Source of the DNA: Streptomyces hygroscopicus
GTDB taxonomy: Bacteria; Actinomycetota; Actinomycetes; Streptomycetales; Streptomycetaceae
Length of the DNA stretch: 64,000 nucleotides
Direction: 5' to 3'
Assembly (NCBI GenBank): GCA_002021875.1
Contig: CP018627.1
Span: 8,742,001 to 8,806,000 of the forward strand
The notes beneath the pieces were generated by a model. It was given only the letters and a program-made list of their open reading frames with translations, did not search any database and was not told where the DNA came from. A program made the position numbers and the translations under genes. Positions 26,780 through 35,613 of this stretch are shown one piece after another. Numbering within the stretch: position 1 is the stretch's first letter; every line of letters starts with the position of its first letter.

Positions 26780-27040
26780 CTATGTGCGGGCGCTCTCACC
26801 GGTCTCACTGTCGGCCGCCTCGGCGGCGGACTGCTGCCTGGGGATCCCGGCGCCTTCACCCGCCGGGTTCTCCTTCCCGCTCCGCGCGGTCTCAGCCCCG
26901 TCGCCTTTCCCGGACACGGCCTCCGCCGTCATGGCGTCGGCCGTGACCTGGGCGTCCTGTGCGGACGGTGCCTTCTCGGACGAGCGGCTCGCCTCCTTCG
27001 GCACATGACGATCGCGACGAAACCTGGAAAACACGCCCAT
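26780..27040 (-). CDS. Small charged hypothetical protein
   Basis: 86-aa protein beginning MGVFSRFRRDRHVPKEASRSS, then an Ala/Glu/Thr-rich low-complexity tail. Small proteins with an MGVFSRFRR start are common near miaA in Streptomyces, with no known function. GGAG lies 6 bp upstream of the ATG, supporting this start over the longer frame to 27148. It is followed 25 bp later by the MT0933-type gene on the same strand, so the two may be co-transcribed. The basic N-terminus might bind membrane or nucleic acid, which is inference only. Confidence 0.65.
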   Translation of the reverse strand: MGVFSRFRRDRHVPKEASRSSEKAPSAQDAQVTADAMTAEAVSGKGDGAETARSGKENPAGEGAGIPRQQSAAEAADSETGESART

Positions 27041-27223
27041 ATCTACTCCATACCTTACTCGTGCGGGCGAAATCCCGTGCCGCTCGGAGCGTTCCCTTGC
27101 GCCGCGCGCGGAGGCCGATTCCGTGAACCGGCCCTCGGAACCTCGCAAGCGGGCAACGAACCCGACAGTGCCCCGTCACGTCGCTCATTCGAGGAGGCCC
27201 CCGGCGTTTGCGAGACTGGCCCG

Positions 27224-28162
27224 GTGAATACTGCAGGCCACCCGCCGCGAGTCATCGCCGTCGTCGGCCCCACCGCGGCCGGAAAGTCCGATCTGGGCGT
27301 CGCGCTCGCCAGACATCTCGACGGCGAGGTCGTCAACGCCGACTCCATGCAGCTGTACCGGGGCATGGACATCGGCACCGCCAAGCTGACGGAGGACGAG
27401 CGGCAGGGGGTGCCACACCGGCTGCTGGACATCTGGGACGTCACCCAGACCGCGAGCGTCGCCGAGTACCAGCGGCTGGCCCGCGCCGAGATGGACCGCC
27501 TGCTCGACGAGGGTCGCACCCCCGTCCTGGTCGGCGGTTCCGGCCTCTACATCCGCGGGGCCATCGACGCGCTCGAGTTCCCGGGCACCGACCCCGCCGT
27601 CCGGGCCCGGCTCGAGGCCGAGCTGGAGGAGCGGGGCTCCGGGGCCCTGCACGCCCGGCTCGCGGCCGCCGACCCCGAGGCAGCCCGCGCGATCCTGCCC
27701 AGCAACGGCCGCAGGGTGGTCCGGGCGCTGGAGGTCATCGAGATCACGGGCCGTCCCTTCACCGCCAATCTGCCCGGGCATGAGGCGGTCTACGACACGC
27801 TCCAGATCGGCGTCGACGTCGAGCGGCCCGAGCTGGACGAGCGGATCGCCCTGCGGGTGGACCGGATGTGGGACGCCGGGCTGGTCGAGGAGGTCCGCCT
27901 GCTGGAGGCCGCCGGGCTGCGCTCCGGCCGTACCGCCTCCCGTGCCCTCGGCTATCAGCAAGTGCTCGCCGCGCTCGCGGAGGAGTGCACCGAGGAGGAG
28001 GCGAGAGCCGAAACCGTGCGCGCCACCAAGCGGTTCGCGCGCCGCCAGGATTCCTGGTTCCGCCGCGATCCCCGGGTCCACTGGCTCAGCGGAGCCGCCG
28101 ACCGCAGAGGGGAACTCCTGGCGAGCGCGCTCGCGTTGGTTGAACGGGCGGTCACAGCCTGA
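27224..28162 (+). CDS. miaA: tRNA dimethylallyltransferase MiaA
   Basis: 312-aa enzyme that prenylates A37 of tRNAs, making the i6A substrate of MiaB. The P-loop is VVGPTAAGKSDL near 15-24. Other hallmarks are VNADSMQLYRGMDIGTAK (catalytic Asp), GVPHRLLDIWDV, VGGSGLYIRG, and TASRALGYQQVL. It ends with the usual TKRFARRQDSWFRRDP. The frame is open from 26348, antisense to two small genes, so I start at GTG 27224. GAGACT ends six bases upstream, again a leaderless arrangement. It diverges from the small hypothetical gene and leads toward dapF. Confidence 0.95.
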   Translation: MNTAGHPPRVIAVVGPTAAGKSDLGVALARHLDGEVVNADSMQLYRGMDIGTAKLTEDERQGVPHRLLDIWDVTQTASVAEYQRLARAEMDRLLDEGRTPVLVGGSGLYIRGAIDALEFPGTDPAVRARLEAELEERGSGALHARLAAADPEAARAILPSNGRRVVRALEVIEITGRPFTANLPGHEAVYDTLQIGVDVERPELDERIALRVDRMWDAGLVEEVRLLEAAGLRSGRTASRALGYQQVLAALAEECTEEEARAETVRATKRFARRQDSWFRRDPRVHWLSGAADRRGELLASALALVERAVTA

Positions 28163-28264
28163 TCACGTCATGGCATCGGGACGCTCAGCTCGTCATTCGG
28201 GCCCCGGCGGGCATGCCATCATCAAGCTCCGATCGTGCCGTGGTGTCTGGAGTTGGGAGGGCGT

Positions 28265-28768
28265 GTGGCGATGGAGGCCGGCCCTCGCGACGCATCGCAG
28301 CAATCGCCGCACGGAGACGCGGGGTCGCTGACCCCCGACGGCCCCGATGAGGCCGGAGCGCTCCACGAGACCGGCGCACCGGTCCTCGATGACGGATCCG
28401 AGGACCCGGACGGCGCGGGATCCGTCTCCGGGGAGTCCTTCCGGGAGCTGCGCCCGCCGCGCCGGCTGCGGATCTGGCAGATCGCGCCGATCGTCGGCCT
28501 CGCCATCCTCGGCTCGCTGATGTTCGCCTTCCCGCTCGCCTTCGAGTTCGGCGACGGAGGGGCGGTCGTGGCCATGCTCGGCCTGCTGCTGAGCAGCTGC
28601 GCGGCGGGCTGGGGCCTGATGGCCGCCCGCCGGGTGGGCTACACCTGGCCGGGCCTTCCCCCCAGAGGCTCCGGACGCCGCCCGGACTGGCGCTTCGTCG
28701 TCCTCTACGTGGCGATCGTGGCCCTGCTGGCCGCCCTCACCTTCTGGCGGGTCGCCCGCCTCCGCTAG
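28265..28768 (+). CDS. Small membrane protein of unknown function
   Basis: 167-aa protein. The first 70 residues are acidic and disordered (many Asp/Glu/Pro). Three hydrophobic segments follow: IWQIAPIVGLAILGSLMFAFPLAF, AVVAMLGLLLSSCAAGWGLMAA and FVVLYVAIVALLAALTFW, so it is probably an integral membrane protein with its long tail in the cytoplasm. GGGAGGG lies 4 bp before this GTG and 10 bp before an in-frame ATG at 28271, so the exact start is ambiguous. It lies between miaA and dapF on the same strand. I do not recognise a family. Confidence 0.65.
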   Translation: MAMEAGPRDASQQSPHGDAGSLTPDGPDEAGALHETGAPVLDDGSEDPDGAGSVSGESFRELRPPRRLRIWQIAPIVGLAILGSLMFAFPLAFEFGDGGAVVAMLGLLLSSCAAGWGLMAARRVGYTWPGLPPRGSGRRPDWRFVVLYVAIVALLAALTFWRVARLR

Positions 28769-28924
28769 GCCCCCTCTGACGGATCCTCGCGGCCTTACGG
28801 CGCCTGGCACAGCGCCCGGCACGGCGGCTCGCGGCGGTGCGCTCGTCGCGGCTCTGCGGCCCGCCCGGCGCCGATGGCCCGGGCACGGAGGGACGGCGCA
28901 CGCGGTGCCCCGTAGGATCGAGGG

Positions 28925-29857
28925 ATGAGCACCGCACCACGGCTGTCCTTCCTCAAGGGTCACGGCACCGAGAACGACTTCGTCATCGTCCCCGACCTGG
29001 ACGGCAGCCTGGAACTCTCCGCGGCCGCCGTCGCCCGGATCTGCGACCGCCGTGCCGGTATCGGCGGTGACGGGCTGATCCGCGTCGTGCGGTCCTCGGC
29101 GCACCCCGAGGCGCGGGCCATGGCCGACCAGGCCGAATGGTTCATGGACTACCGCAACAGCGACGGCAGCATCGCCGAGATGTGCGGCAACGGAGTCCGC
29201 GTCTTCGCCCGGTATCTGCAGCGGGCCGGTCTCGCCGAGGAGGGCGATCTCGCGGTCGCCACCCGGGCCGGAGTACGCCGGGTCCACATCGCCAAGGACG
29301 CCGGTGACGCCGCACAGCCGGGCGAGGCCACGGCGGGGCCCGACGGCCCGATCACCGTCGTGATGGGCGAGGCCACGCTGCCCGGGCCCGGCCCCGAGGC
29401 GGAGATCACGGTCACGGTCGGTGAGCACAGCTGGCCCGCGCGCAACGTGAACATGGGCAACCCGCACGCGGTCGCCTTCGTCGACGACCTCGCCCAGGCC
29501 GGTGATCTGCTCGCGGCCCCCGCCGTGCGCCCCGCGTCCGCGTATCCCCACGGCACCAACGTCGAGTTCGTCGTCGACCGCGGACCGCGCCATGTCGCGA
29601 TGCGCGTGCATGAGCGCGGCTCCGGTGAGACCCGCTCCTGCGGCACCGGAGCCTGCGCCGTGATGGTGGCCGCCGCGCGCCGTGACGGGGCCGACCCGGC
29701 GGTCACCGGCCACCCCGTCACGTACACCGTGGACGTTCCCGGAGGGCGCCTTGTGATCAGTGAACGGCCAGACGGTACGGTGGAGATGACCGGCCCTGCC
29801 GTGATCGTGGCCGAGGGGGAACTGGATCCCGCTTGGCTGGGCACGGACCTCGGCTGA
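28925..29857 (+). CDS. dapF: Diaminopimelate epimerase
   Basis: 310-aa epimerase interconverting LL- and meso-diaminopimelate for peptidoglycan and lysine. The two catalytic cysteines are Cys87 in SIAEMCGNGVRVFAR and Cys239 in RSCGTGACAVMVAA. The start FLKGHGTENDFVIV and the substrate-binding NMGNPHAVAFVDD and GTNVEFV motifs are present. There is an extra Gly/Pro loop at about 130-145 compared with shorter bacterial forms. TAGGAT ends six bases before the ATG without a clear Shine-Dalgarno, a leaderless pattern. Essential gene. Confidence 0.95.
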   Translation: MSTAPRLSFLKGHGTENDFVIVPDLDGSLELSAAAVARICDRRAGIGGDGLIRVVRSSAHPEARAMADQAEWFMDYRNSDGSIAEMCGNGVRVFARYLQRAGLAEEGDLAVATRAGVRRVHIAKDAGDAAQPGEATAGPDGPITVVMGEATLPGPGPEAEITVTVGEHSWPARNVNMGNPHAVAFVDDLAQAGDLLAAPAVRPASAYPHGTNVEFVVDRGPRHVAMRVHERGSGETRSCGTGACAVMVAAARRDGADPAVTGHPVTYTVDVPGGRLVISERPDGTVEMTGPAVIVAEGELDPAWLGTDLG

Positions 29858-29994
29858 CACTTCCCTCGAATGGGTGATCCGTTTCACTCTGGGCGAGAGC
29901 CGGTCGGCCGTGCGTGATGGGCTCGATAGCATCAAGCACCGGCCCCGGGGGAGTACCCACGCCGGTTGACGCTCGACGCCGCCGGAGGTTGCCC

Positions 29995-32211
29995 ATGAGC
30001 GCAGAGGCCACCGACCAGGCCCCGTTCGGCCGCAGGCGCGGCATCCCCCGCATCGACCTGCGCAATCTCCGCAGGTTCAGCCGGGCGGCCCTGCTCGGGC
30101 CGACCTCCCGCGGTCGGCTGCCGGACGCGATCGAGCATGTGGCCAAGGTCCACCGCGCACACCATCCCGGAGCCGATCTGGATGTGCTCCGCAAGGCGTA
30201 TGTGCTGGCCGAGTCCTCCCACCGCGGCCAGATGCGCAAGAGCGGTGAGCCGTACATCACCCATCCGCTGGCCGTCACGCTGATCCTCGCCGAACTGGGC
30301 GCCGAGACGACGACGTTGACCGCCTCGCTGCTCCACGACACCGTCGAGGACACCGAGGTGACCCTCGACCAGGTGGGCGAGGAGTTCGGCGAGGAGGTCC
30401 GCTATCTCGTCGACGGCGTCACCAAGTTGGAGAAGGTCGACTACGGCGCGGCGGCCGAGCCCGAGACCTTCCGCAAGATGCTCGTCGCCACGGGCAACGA
30501 CGTCCGGGTGATGTCGATCAAACTCGCCGACCGGCTGCACAACATGCGCACCCTCGGCGTGATGCGCCCCGAGAAACAGGTGCGCATCGCCAAGGTCACC
30601 CGCGATGTGCTGATCCCGCTCGCCGAGCGGCTGGGCGTGCAGGCGCTCAAGACCGAGCTGGAGGACCTGGTCTTCGCCATCCTCCACCCCGATGAGTACG
30701 CGCGGACCCGCGAGCTCCTCCAGGCCCACGCCGGGCGCCCCGACCCGCTGGCCCGCGCCGCCGAGGACGTACGGGGCGTGCTCCACGAGGCGGGCATCAC
30801 CGCCGAAGTCCTGGTCCGGCCGCGGCACTTCGTCTCCGTCCACCGGGTCGGGCTCAAGCGCGGCGAGCTGACCGGTACCGACCTCGGCCGCCTCCTCGTC
30901 CTCGTCTCCGACGACGCGGACTGCTACGCGGTCCTGGGCGAACTGCACACCTGCTTCACCCCGGTGATCTCGGAGTTCAAGGACTTCATCGCGGTCCCCA
31001 AGTTCAACCTCTACCAGTCGCTGCACACGGCCGTGGCCGGGCGCGACGGCGAGGTCACCGAGGTCCTCATCCGCACTCATCAGATGCACCGGGTCGCGGA
31101 GGCCGGAGTGATCGCCCTCGGCAATCCGTACACCCCGACGGAGGGCGCCGACGCCCCTGAGGGCGAGCGGGCCGACCCGACCCGCCCCGGCTGGCTGTCC
31201 CGGCTGCTCGACTGGCAGAGCGCCACCCCCGACCCCGACCTCTTCTGGACCTCGCTCCGCGACGACCTCGCCCAGGACCGCGAGATCACGGTCTTCCGCT
31301 CCGACGGCGGGACGCTCGGCCTGCCGGCGGGCGCGAGCTGCGTGGACGCCGCGTACGCCCTGTACGGCGAGGACGCGCACTCCTGTATCGGCGCCCGGGT
31401 CAACGGCCGGATCGCGACCCTGAGCACGGTGCTGCGCGACGGCGACACCCTGCAGCTCCTGATGGCCGGCGACACCCGGGACGCCGCCTCGCACGGCCCC
31501 TCGCCCGAGTGGCTCGACCACGCCCGCACCCCGGCCGCCCGCATCGCCATCAACCGCTGGCTGGCCGCCCACCCGGCGCCGCAGCCTTCCCCGCAGGAGT
31601 CCCGGGACGCGGTCCGGGAGCCGGAGGCGGAGTCCGCCTCCACCCTCTCCGGGCAGGACGGGCAGGACGGGCAGGACGCGCAGGGTTCGCAGGGTGGCGA
31701 AGCTTCCGTCCCCGCGGCCGGGGCGGTCCGCCCCGAGGCGGGCATCGTCGTCGACCGGCCCGGCGCGACCGTACGGCTGGCCCGCTGCTGCACCCCCGTG
31801 CCGCCCGACGCGGTCACCGGCTTCGCGGTGCGCGGCGGGGCCGTCACCGTGCACCGTGAGCGGTGCCCCGGGGTGGCGCGGATGGCCGCGGCCGGGCGCA
31901 CGGCCGTCGCGGTGCGCTGGGCGGACGAGGACGACGGGGACGGGGGCGGCGATTATCGCGTGACCCTCTTCGCGGAGGCGTTCAGCAGGCCGCATCTGCT
32001 CGCGGATCTCACCGAGGCCATCGCCGCCGAGGGCGCGGAGGTGGTCGCGGCCGCCGTCGAACCGCCCCGTGAGCAGCGTGTCCGGCACACCTACACGCTC
32101 CAGCTGCCCGACGCGGGCAGGCTGCCGGCGCTGATGCGGGCCATGCGCAACGTCCCCGGGGTCTACGACGTGACACGCGAGGGCCGCAGCATGGCCGCGG
32201 CGCGCTCCTGA
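29995..32211 (+). CDS. rshA: RelA/SpoT homologue (RshA-type) with intact hydrolase and degenerate synthetase
   Basis: 738-aa long RSH protein. The HD hydrolase domain is intact: SHRGQMRKSGEPYITHPLAV, LLHDTVEDTEVT, and IKLADRLHNMRTLG. In the synthetase half the ATP-binding loop reads RPRHFVSVHR instead of R-x-K-x3-SIY-x-K, and the HWxYK block after EVLIRTHQMHRVAEAGV is absent (ALGNPY), though the YQSLHT and EVLIRT residues remain. TGS (about 435-500), a low-complexity Gly/Gln/Asp stretch near 565, a zinc-finger-like domain (RCCTPVPPDAVTGF) and C-terminal ACT (from about 655) follow. GGAGG lies 7 bp before the ATG. Probably a (p)ppGpp hydrolase with weak or no synthesis, distinct from the main RelA elsewhere. 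Confidence 0.85.
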   Translation: MSAEATDQAPFGRRRGIPRIDLRNLRRFSRAALLGPTSRGRLPDAIEHVAKVHRAHHPGADLDVLRKAYVLAESSHRGQMRKSGEPYITHPLAVTLILAELGAETTTLTASLLHDTVEDTEVTLDQVGEEFGEEVRYLVDGVTKLEKVDYGAAAEPETFRKMLVATGNDVRVMSIKLADRLHNMRTLGVMRPEKQVRIAKVTRDVLIPLAERLGVQALKTELEDLVFAILHPDEYARTRELLQAHAGRPDPLARAAEDVRGVLHEAGITAEVLVRPRHFVSVHRVGLKRGELTGTDLGRLLVLVSDDADCYAVLGELHTCFTPVISEFKDFIAVPKFNLYQSLHTAVAGRDGEVTEVLIRTHQMHRVAEAGVIALGNPYTPTEGADAPEGERADPTRPGWLSRLLDWQSATPDPDLFWTSLRDDLAQDREITVFRSDGGTLGLPAGASCVDAAYALYGEDAHSCIGARVNGRIATLSTVLRDGDTLQLLMAGDTRDAASHGPSPEWLDHARTPAARIAINRWLAAHPAPQPSPQESRDAVREPEAESASTLSGQDGQDGQDAQGSQGGEASVPAAGAVRPEAGIVVDRPGATVRLARCCTPVPPDAVTGFAVRGGAVTVHRERCPGVARMAAAGRTAVAVRWADEDDGDGGGDYRVTLFAEAFSRPHLLADLTEAIAAEGAEVVAAAVEPPREQRVRHTYTLQLPDAGRLPALMRAMRNVPGVYDVTREGRSMAAARS

Positions 32212-32296
32212 ACGCAGCCGGGCCGCCTGAACTCCTTCGGGTGGATCAAAGCCGGGAGCGACTGCGCCGGCGCCGGGGCGCTGGTAGCCGTAGGTC

Positions 32297-33877
32297 ATGA
32301 CGTTTTCTTCGGGGCGCCGCCCCTGGCCGCCGCGCACCGGGCGCCGCAGGACCGCGCTGGTGGCCGCGGCCATGGCCGCCGTCTTCCTCGCGGTCGGCCC
32401 CTCCTCCGCCGCGGGGCCGGTATCGTCCACGCACCCCAGGCCGCTGGGCATCGGCGACCCCCTCTTCCCGGAGCTCGGCAACCCCGGGTACGACGTCACG
32501 GCGTACGACATCGCGTTCGACTACCGCCGTCAGGACCGGCCGCTCGACGCCGTCACCACCATCGACGCCCGCGCCACCGCCCCCCTGCGCACCGTCAATC
32601 TCGACTTCGCCCAGGGCGTCGTGGACTCGGTGCGGGTCGACGGAGCGCGGGCCCGGTTCGTGACGGCCGGTGAGGACCTGGTGGTCACGCCGTCCGCCCC
32701 GCTCCGTAAGGGCGCCGCCTTCCGGGTCACCGTCCACCACACCAGCGATCCGCGGGGCGGCACCAACGGCGGCTGGGTTCGCACCAGCGACGGGCTGGTC
32801 ATGGCCAACCAGGCCAACGCCGCCCACCGGGTCTTCCCTTGCAACGATCACCCCGCCGACAAGGCCCGCTTCACCTTCCGGATCACCGCCCCGAAGACCC
32901 TTACGGTCGTCGCGGGCGGACTTCCCGGACAGCGCGTCCACAAGGGATCGCGGACCACCTGGACGTACCGCCTCGCCCATCCCACGGCCACCGAGCTGGC
33001 GCAGGTCTCCATCGGCCGCTCCGCCGTGCCGCGCCGCACCGGGCCCCATGGGCTGCCGGTGCGCGACGTCGTACCCGTGGCGGACCGCGCACGGCTGGAG
33101 AAGTGGCTCGCGCGCACTCCCGGACAGCTGGCCTGGATGGAGAAGAAGGCCGGACGCTACCCCTTCGAGAACTACGGCGTCCTGATCGCCCACGCCACCA
33201 CCGGCTTCGAGCTGGAGACACAGACGCTTTCCCTCTTCGAGCGCGATCTGTTCACCAGCAAGGAGCTACCCCGGTGGTACATCGAATCGATCATGGTGCA
33301 CGAGCTGGCGCACCAGTGGTTCGGCGACAGCGTCAGCCCGCGCCGCTGGTCGGATCTATGGCTCAACGAGGGCCACGCCACCTGGTACGAGGCGCTGCAC
33401 GCCGATGAGCGCGGTAAGGCGAGCCTGAAGCGGCGGATGCGCAAGGCGTACGAGCAGTCCGACGCCTGGCGGGCCGAGGGAGGGCCGCCCGCGGCCCCCA
33501 AGCCGGCCGACTCCGGCCAGCAGATCGGCATCTTCCGCCCGGTCGTCTACGACGGCAGCGCGCTGGTGCTGTACGCACTGCGGCAGCGGATCGGCCGCGC
33601 CGCCTTCGACCGGCTGGAGCGGGAATGGGTGGTCCGCCACCGCGACAGTGTGGCCTCGACCGCCGACTTCATCCGGCTGGCCTCCCAGGTGGCAGGGCGC
33701 GATCTGAGCGGATTCCTCCACCCCTGGCTGTACGGCAAGAAGACGCCGCCGATGCCGGGACACCCCGACTGGCGGCCGACGGCGAAGGAGAGCACCAAGG
33801 GCGCCGCGCTGCCGGGCGCCCGGGCAGGGCGGCATGCGGTGCGTTACGCGGTGCCATGGGCCGTGAAACCAGGGTGA
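32297..33877 (+). CDS. Secreted M1-family metallopeptidase
   Basis: 526-aa M1 (aminopeptidase N type) peptidase. An N-terminal Sec-type signal (RRTALVAAAMAAVFLAVGPSSAA) indicates secretion. The zinc site is HELAHQWFGD with the second Glu ligand in NEGHATWYEALH, about 19 residues later. The N-terminal beta domain (YDVTAYDIAFDYRRQDRPLDAVTTIDARAT) and the FETQTLSLF-like exopeptidase motif (GFELETQTLSLFER) are recognisable. The length is short because only the catalytic core and a small tail are present, as in other Streptomyces secreted M1 peptidases. It is preceded by rshA at 85 bp, and no functional link is evident. Confidence 0.88.
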   Translation: MTFSSGRRPWPPRTGRRRTALVAAAMAAVFLAVGPSSAAGPVSSTHPRPLGIGDPLFPELGNPGYDVTAYDIAFDYRRQDRPLDAVTTIDARATAPLRTVNLDFAQGVVDSVRVDGARARFVTAGEDLVVTPSAPLRKGAAFRVTVHHTSDPRGGTNGGWVRTSDGLVMANQANAAHRVFPCNDHPADKARFTFRITAPKTLTVVAGGLPGQRVHKGSRTTWTYRLAHPTATELAQVSIGRSAVPRRTGPHGLPVRDVVPVADRARLEKWLARTPGQLAWMEKKAGRYPFENYGVLIAHATTGFELETQTLSLFERDLFTSKELPRWYIESIMVHELAHQWFGDSVSPRRWSDLWLNEGHATWYEALHADERGKASLKRRMRKAYEQSDAWRAEGGPPAAPKPADSGQQIGIFRPVVYDGSALVLYALRQRIGRAAFDRLEREWVVRHRDSVASTADFIRLASQVAGRDLSGFLHPWLYGKKTPPMPGHPDWRPTAKESTKGAALPGARAGRHAVRYAVPWAVKPG

Positions 33878-33997
33878 CGGCCCGGCCGCCGCGTGCGACC
33901 ATCAAGGAGTCGGCGTCGCGGCCGGCCCCGGCGGGGAATCCCGCGGGCCCGCCACGCGTTGTCGACAGTGACGGTATTCCACGACGTAAGGATTCCT

Positions 33998-35500
33998 TTG
34001 ACCCACTCCTCTTCCCTTCCGCAGGACCGGCAGCGACCCGCCGAGAGCCTTCGGGCCGACGCCCTGATGGAAGAGGACGTCGCCTGGAGTCACGAGATCG
34101 ACGAGGAGCGTGACGGCGACCAGTACGACCGCTCCGACCGTGCCGCGCTGCGGCGTGTGGGAGGGCTGTCCACCGAGCTCGAGGACATCACCGAGGTCGA
34201 GTACCGGCAGCTGCGCCTGGAACGCGTGGTGCTGGTCGGCGTATGGACCTCCGGTACGGCTCAGGACGCGGAGAACTCCCTGGCGGAGCTGGCCGCGCTC
34301 GCCGAGACCGCCGGTGCCCTGGTGCTCGACGGCGTGATCCAGCGGCGCAACAAGCCGGATCCCGCCACCTACATCGGCTCCGGCAAGGCCGAGGAACTGC
34401 GCGACATCGTGGTCGAGTCCGGTGCCGACACCGTGGTCTGCGACGGTGAGCTGAGCCCCGGCCAGCTGATCCATCTCGAGGACGTCGTCAAGGTGAAGGT
34501 GGTCGACCGGACCGCCCTGATCCTCGACATCTTCGCCCAGCACGCCAAGTCCCGAGAGGGCAAGGCACAGGTCTCGCTCGCCCAGATGCAGTACATGCTG
34601 CCGCGGCTGCGAGGCTGGGGTCAGTCGCTGTCCCGGCAGATGGGTGGCGGTGGCTCCGGATCCTCGGGCGGCGGTATGGCCACCCGTGGTCCCGGTGAGA
34701 CCAAGATCGAGACGGACCGGCGCCGCATCCGCGAGAAGATGGCGAAGATGCGCCGCGAGATCGCCGAGATGAAGACCGGCCGCGACATCAAGCGGCAGGA
34801 GCGCCGGCGCCACAAGGTCCCCTCCGTCGCCATCGCCGGATACACCAACGCGGGCAAGTCCTCGCTGCTCAACCGGCTCACCGGTGCGGGTGTCCTGGTG
34901 GAGAACGCACTGTTCGCCACCCTGGACCCGACCGTGCGCCGGGCCGAGACCCCCAGCGGGCGCCTCTACACACTGGCGGACACCGTCGGGTTCGTCCGGC
35001 ACCTGCCGCACCATCTGGTGGAGGCGTTCCGCTCCACGATGGAGGAGGTCGGCGACGCCGATCTGATCGTCCATGTGGTGGACGGCTCGCATCCGGCGCC
35101 GGAGGAGCAGTTGGCCGCCGTGCGTGAGGTGATCCGCGATGTGGGCGCGGTCGATGTGCCCGAGATCGTCGTGATCAACAAGGCGGATCTGGCCGATCCG
35201 CTGGTCGTGCAGCGGCTGCTGCGCATGGAGCGGCGCGCCATGGCGGTGTCGGCCCGTAGCGGACTGGGCATCGACGAGCTGCTCGCGGTGATCGACGAGG
35301 AGCTGCCCCGGCCCCAGGTCGAGATCGAGGTCCTGCTGCCGTACACCCACGGCAAGCTGGTCGCGCGTACCCACGTCGAGGGTGAGGTGCTCTCCGAGGA
35401 GCACACCCCCGAGGGCACACTGCTCAAGGCACGGGTGCACGAGGAGCTCGCGGCGGAGCTGCGGCGTTTCGTCCCGGCCGCGGCCGCCGGACAGCACTAG
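33998..35500 (+). CDS. hflX: GTPase HflX
   Basis: 500-aa ribosome-associated GTPase that splits stalled 70S ribosomes. The N-terminal HflX domain contains LERVVLVGVWTSGT and DPATYIGSGKAEELRD; a Gly/Ser linker (MGGGGSGSSGGG) precedes RGPGETKIETDRRRI. The G domain has G1 GYTNAGKSSL, G3 DTVGFVRHLPHHLVEAF and G4 NKADL. I start at TTG 33998 with AAGGA 5 bp upstream, because the GTG-started longer frame (33893) has no homology in its extra residues. A 19-bp perfect terminator hairpin follows. The acidic N-terminal extension (EEDVAWSHEIDEERDGDQ) is typical of Streptomyces. Confidence 0.93.
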   Translation: MTHSSSLPQDRQRPAESLRADALMEEDVAWSHEIDEERDGDQYDRSDRAALRRVGGLSTELEDITEVEYRQLRLERVVLVGVWTSGTAQDAENSLAELAALAETAGALVLDGVIQRRNKPDPATYIGSGKAEELRDIVVESGADTVVCDGELSPGQLIHLEDVVKVKVVDRTALILDIFAQHAKSREGKAQVSLAQMQYMLPRLRGWGQSLSRQMGGGGSGSSGGGMATRGPGETKIETDRRRIREKMAKMRREIAEMKTGRDIKRQERRRHKVPSVAIAGYTNAGKSSLLNRLTGAGVLVENALFATLDPTVRRAETPSGRLYTLADTVGFVRHLPHHLVEAFRSTMEEVGDADLIVHVVDGSHPAPEEQLAAVREVIRDVGAVDVPEIVVINKADLADPLVVQRLLRMERRAMAVSARSGLGIDELLAVIDEELPRPQVEIEVLLPYTHGKLVARTHVEGEVLSEEHTPEGTLLKARVHEELAAELRRFVPAAAAGQH

Positions 35501-35537
35501 CCACGACCGGCACACGGCGAGGGCACGACAGGCATAA

Positions 35538-35579
35538 GGCGAGGGCCCGCCCCCGGACTTCCGGGGGCGGGCCCTCGCC
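35538..35579. terminator. Strong hairpin terminator between hflX and the peptidase gene
   Basis: A 19-bp perfect GC-rich stem with loop ACTT, arms 35538-35556 and 35561-35579, followed by GTTGTAGTTGC. It serves the convergent hflX and trypsin-like genes. Confidence 0.9.
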
Positions 35580-35613
35580 GTTGTAGTTGCCTGACGACTA
35601 CCGGCTCAGCCGG

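Noticed and set aside
26348..27223. Upstream extension giving a 604-residue miaA frame
   Set aside because: Antisense to two small real genes; MiaA homology starts at VNTAGHPPRVIAVVGPTAAGKS.
29932..32511. 859-residue minus-strand ORF opposite rshA
   Set aside because: Compositional shadow, no recognisable domain.
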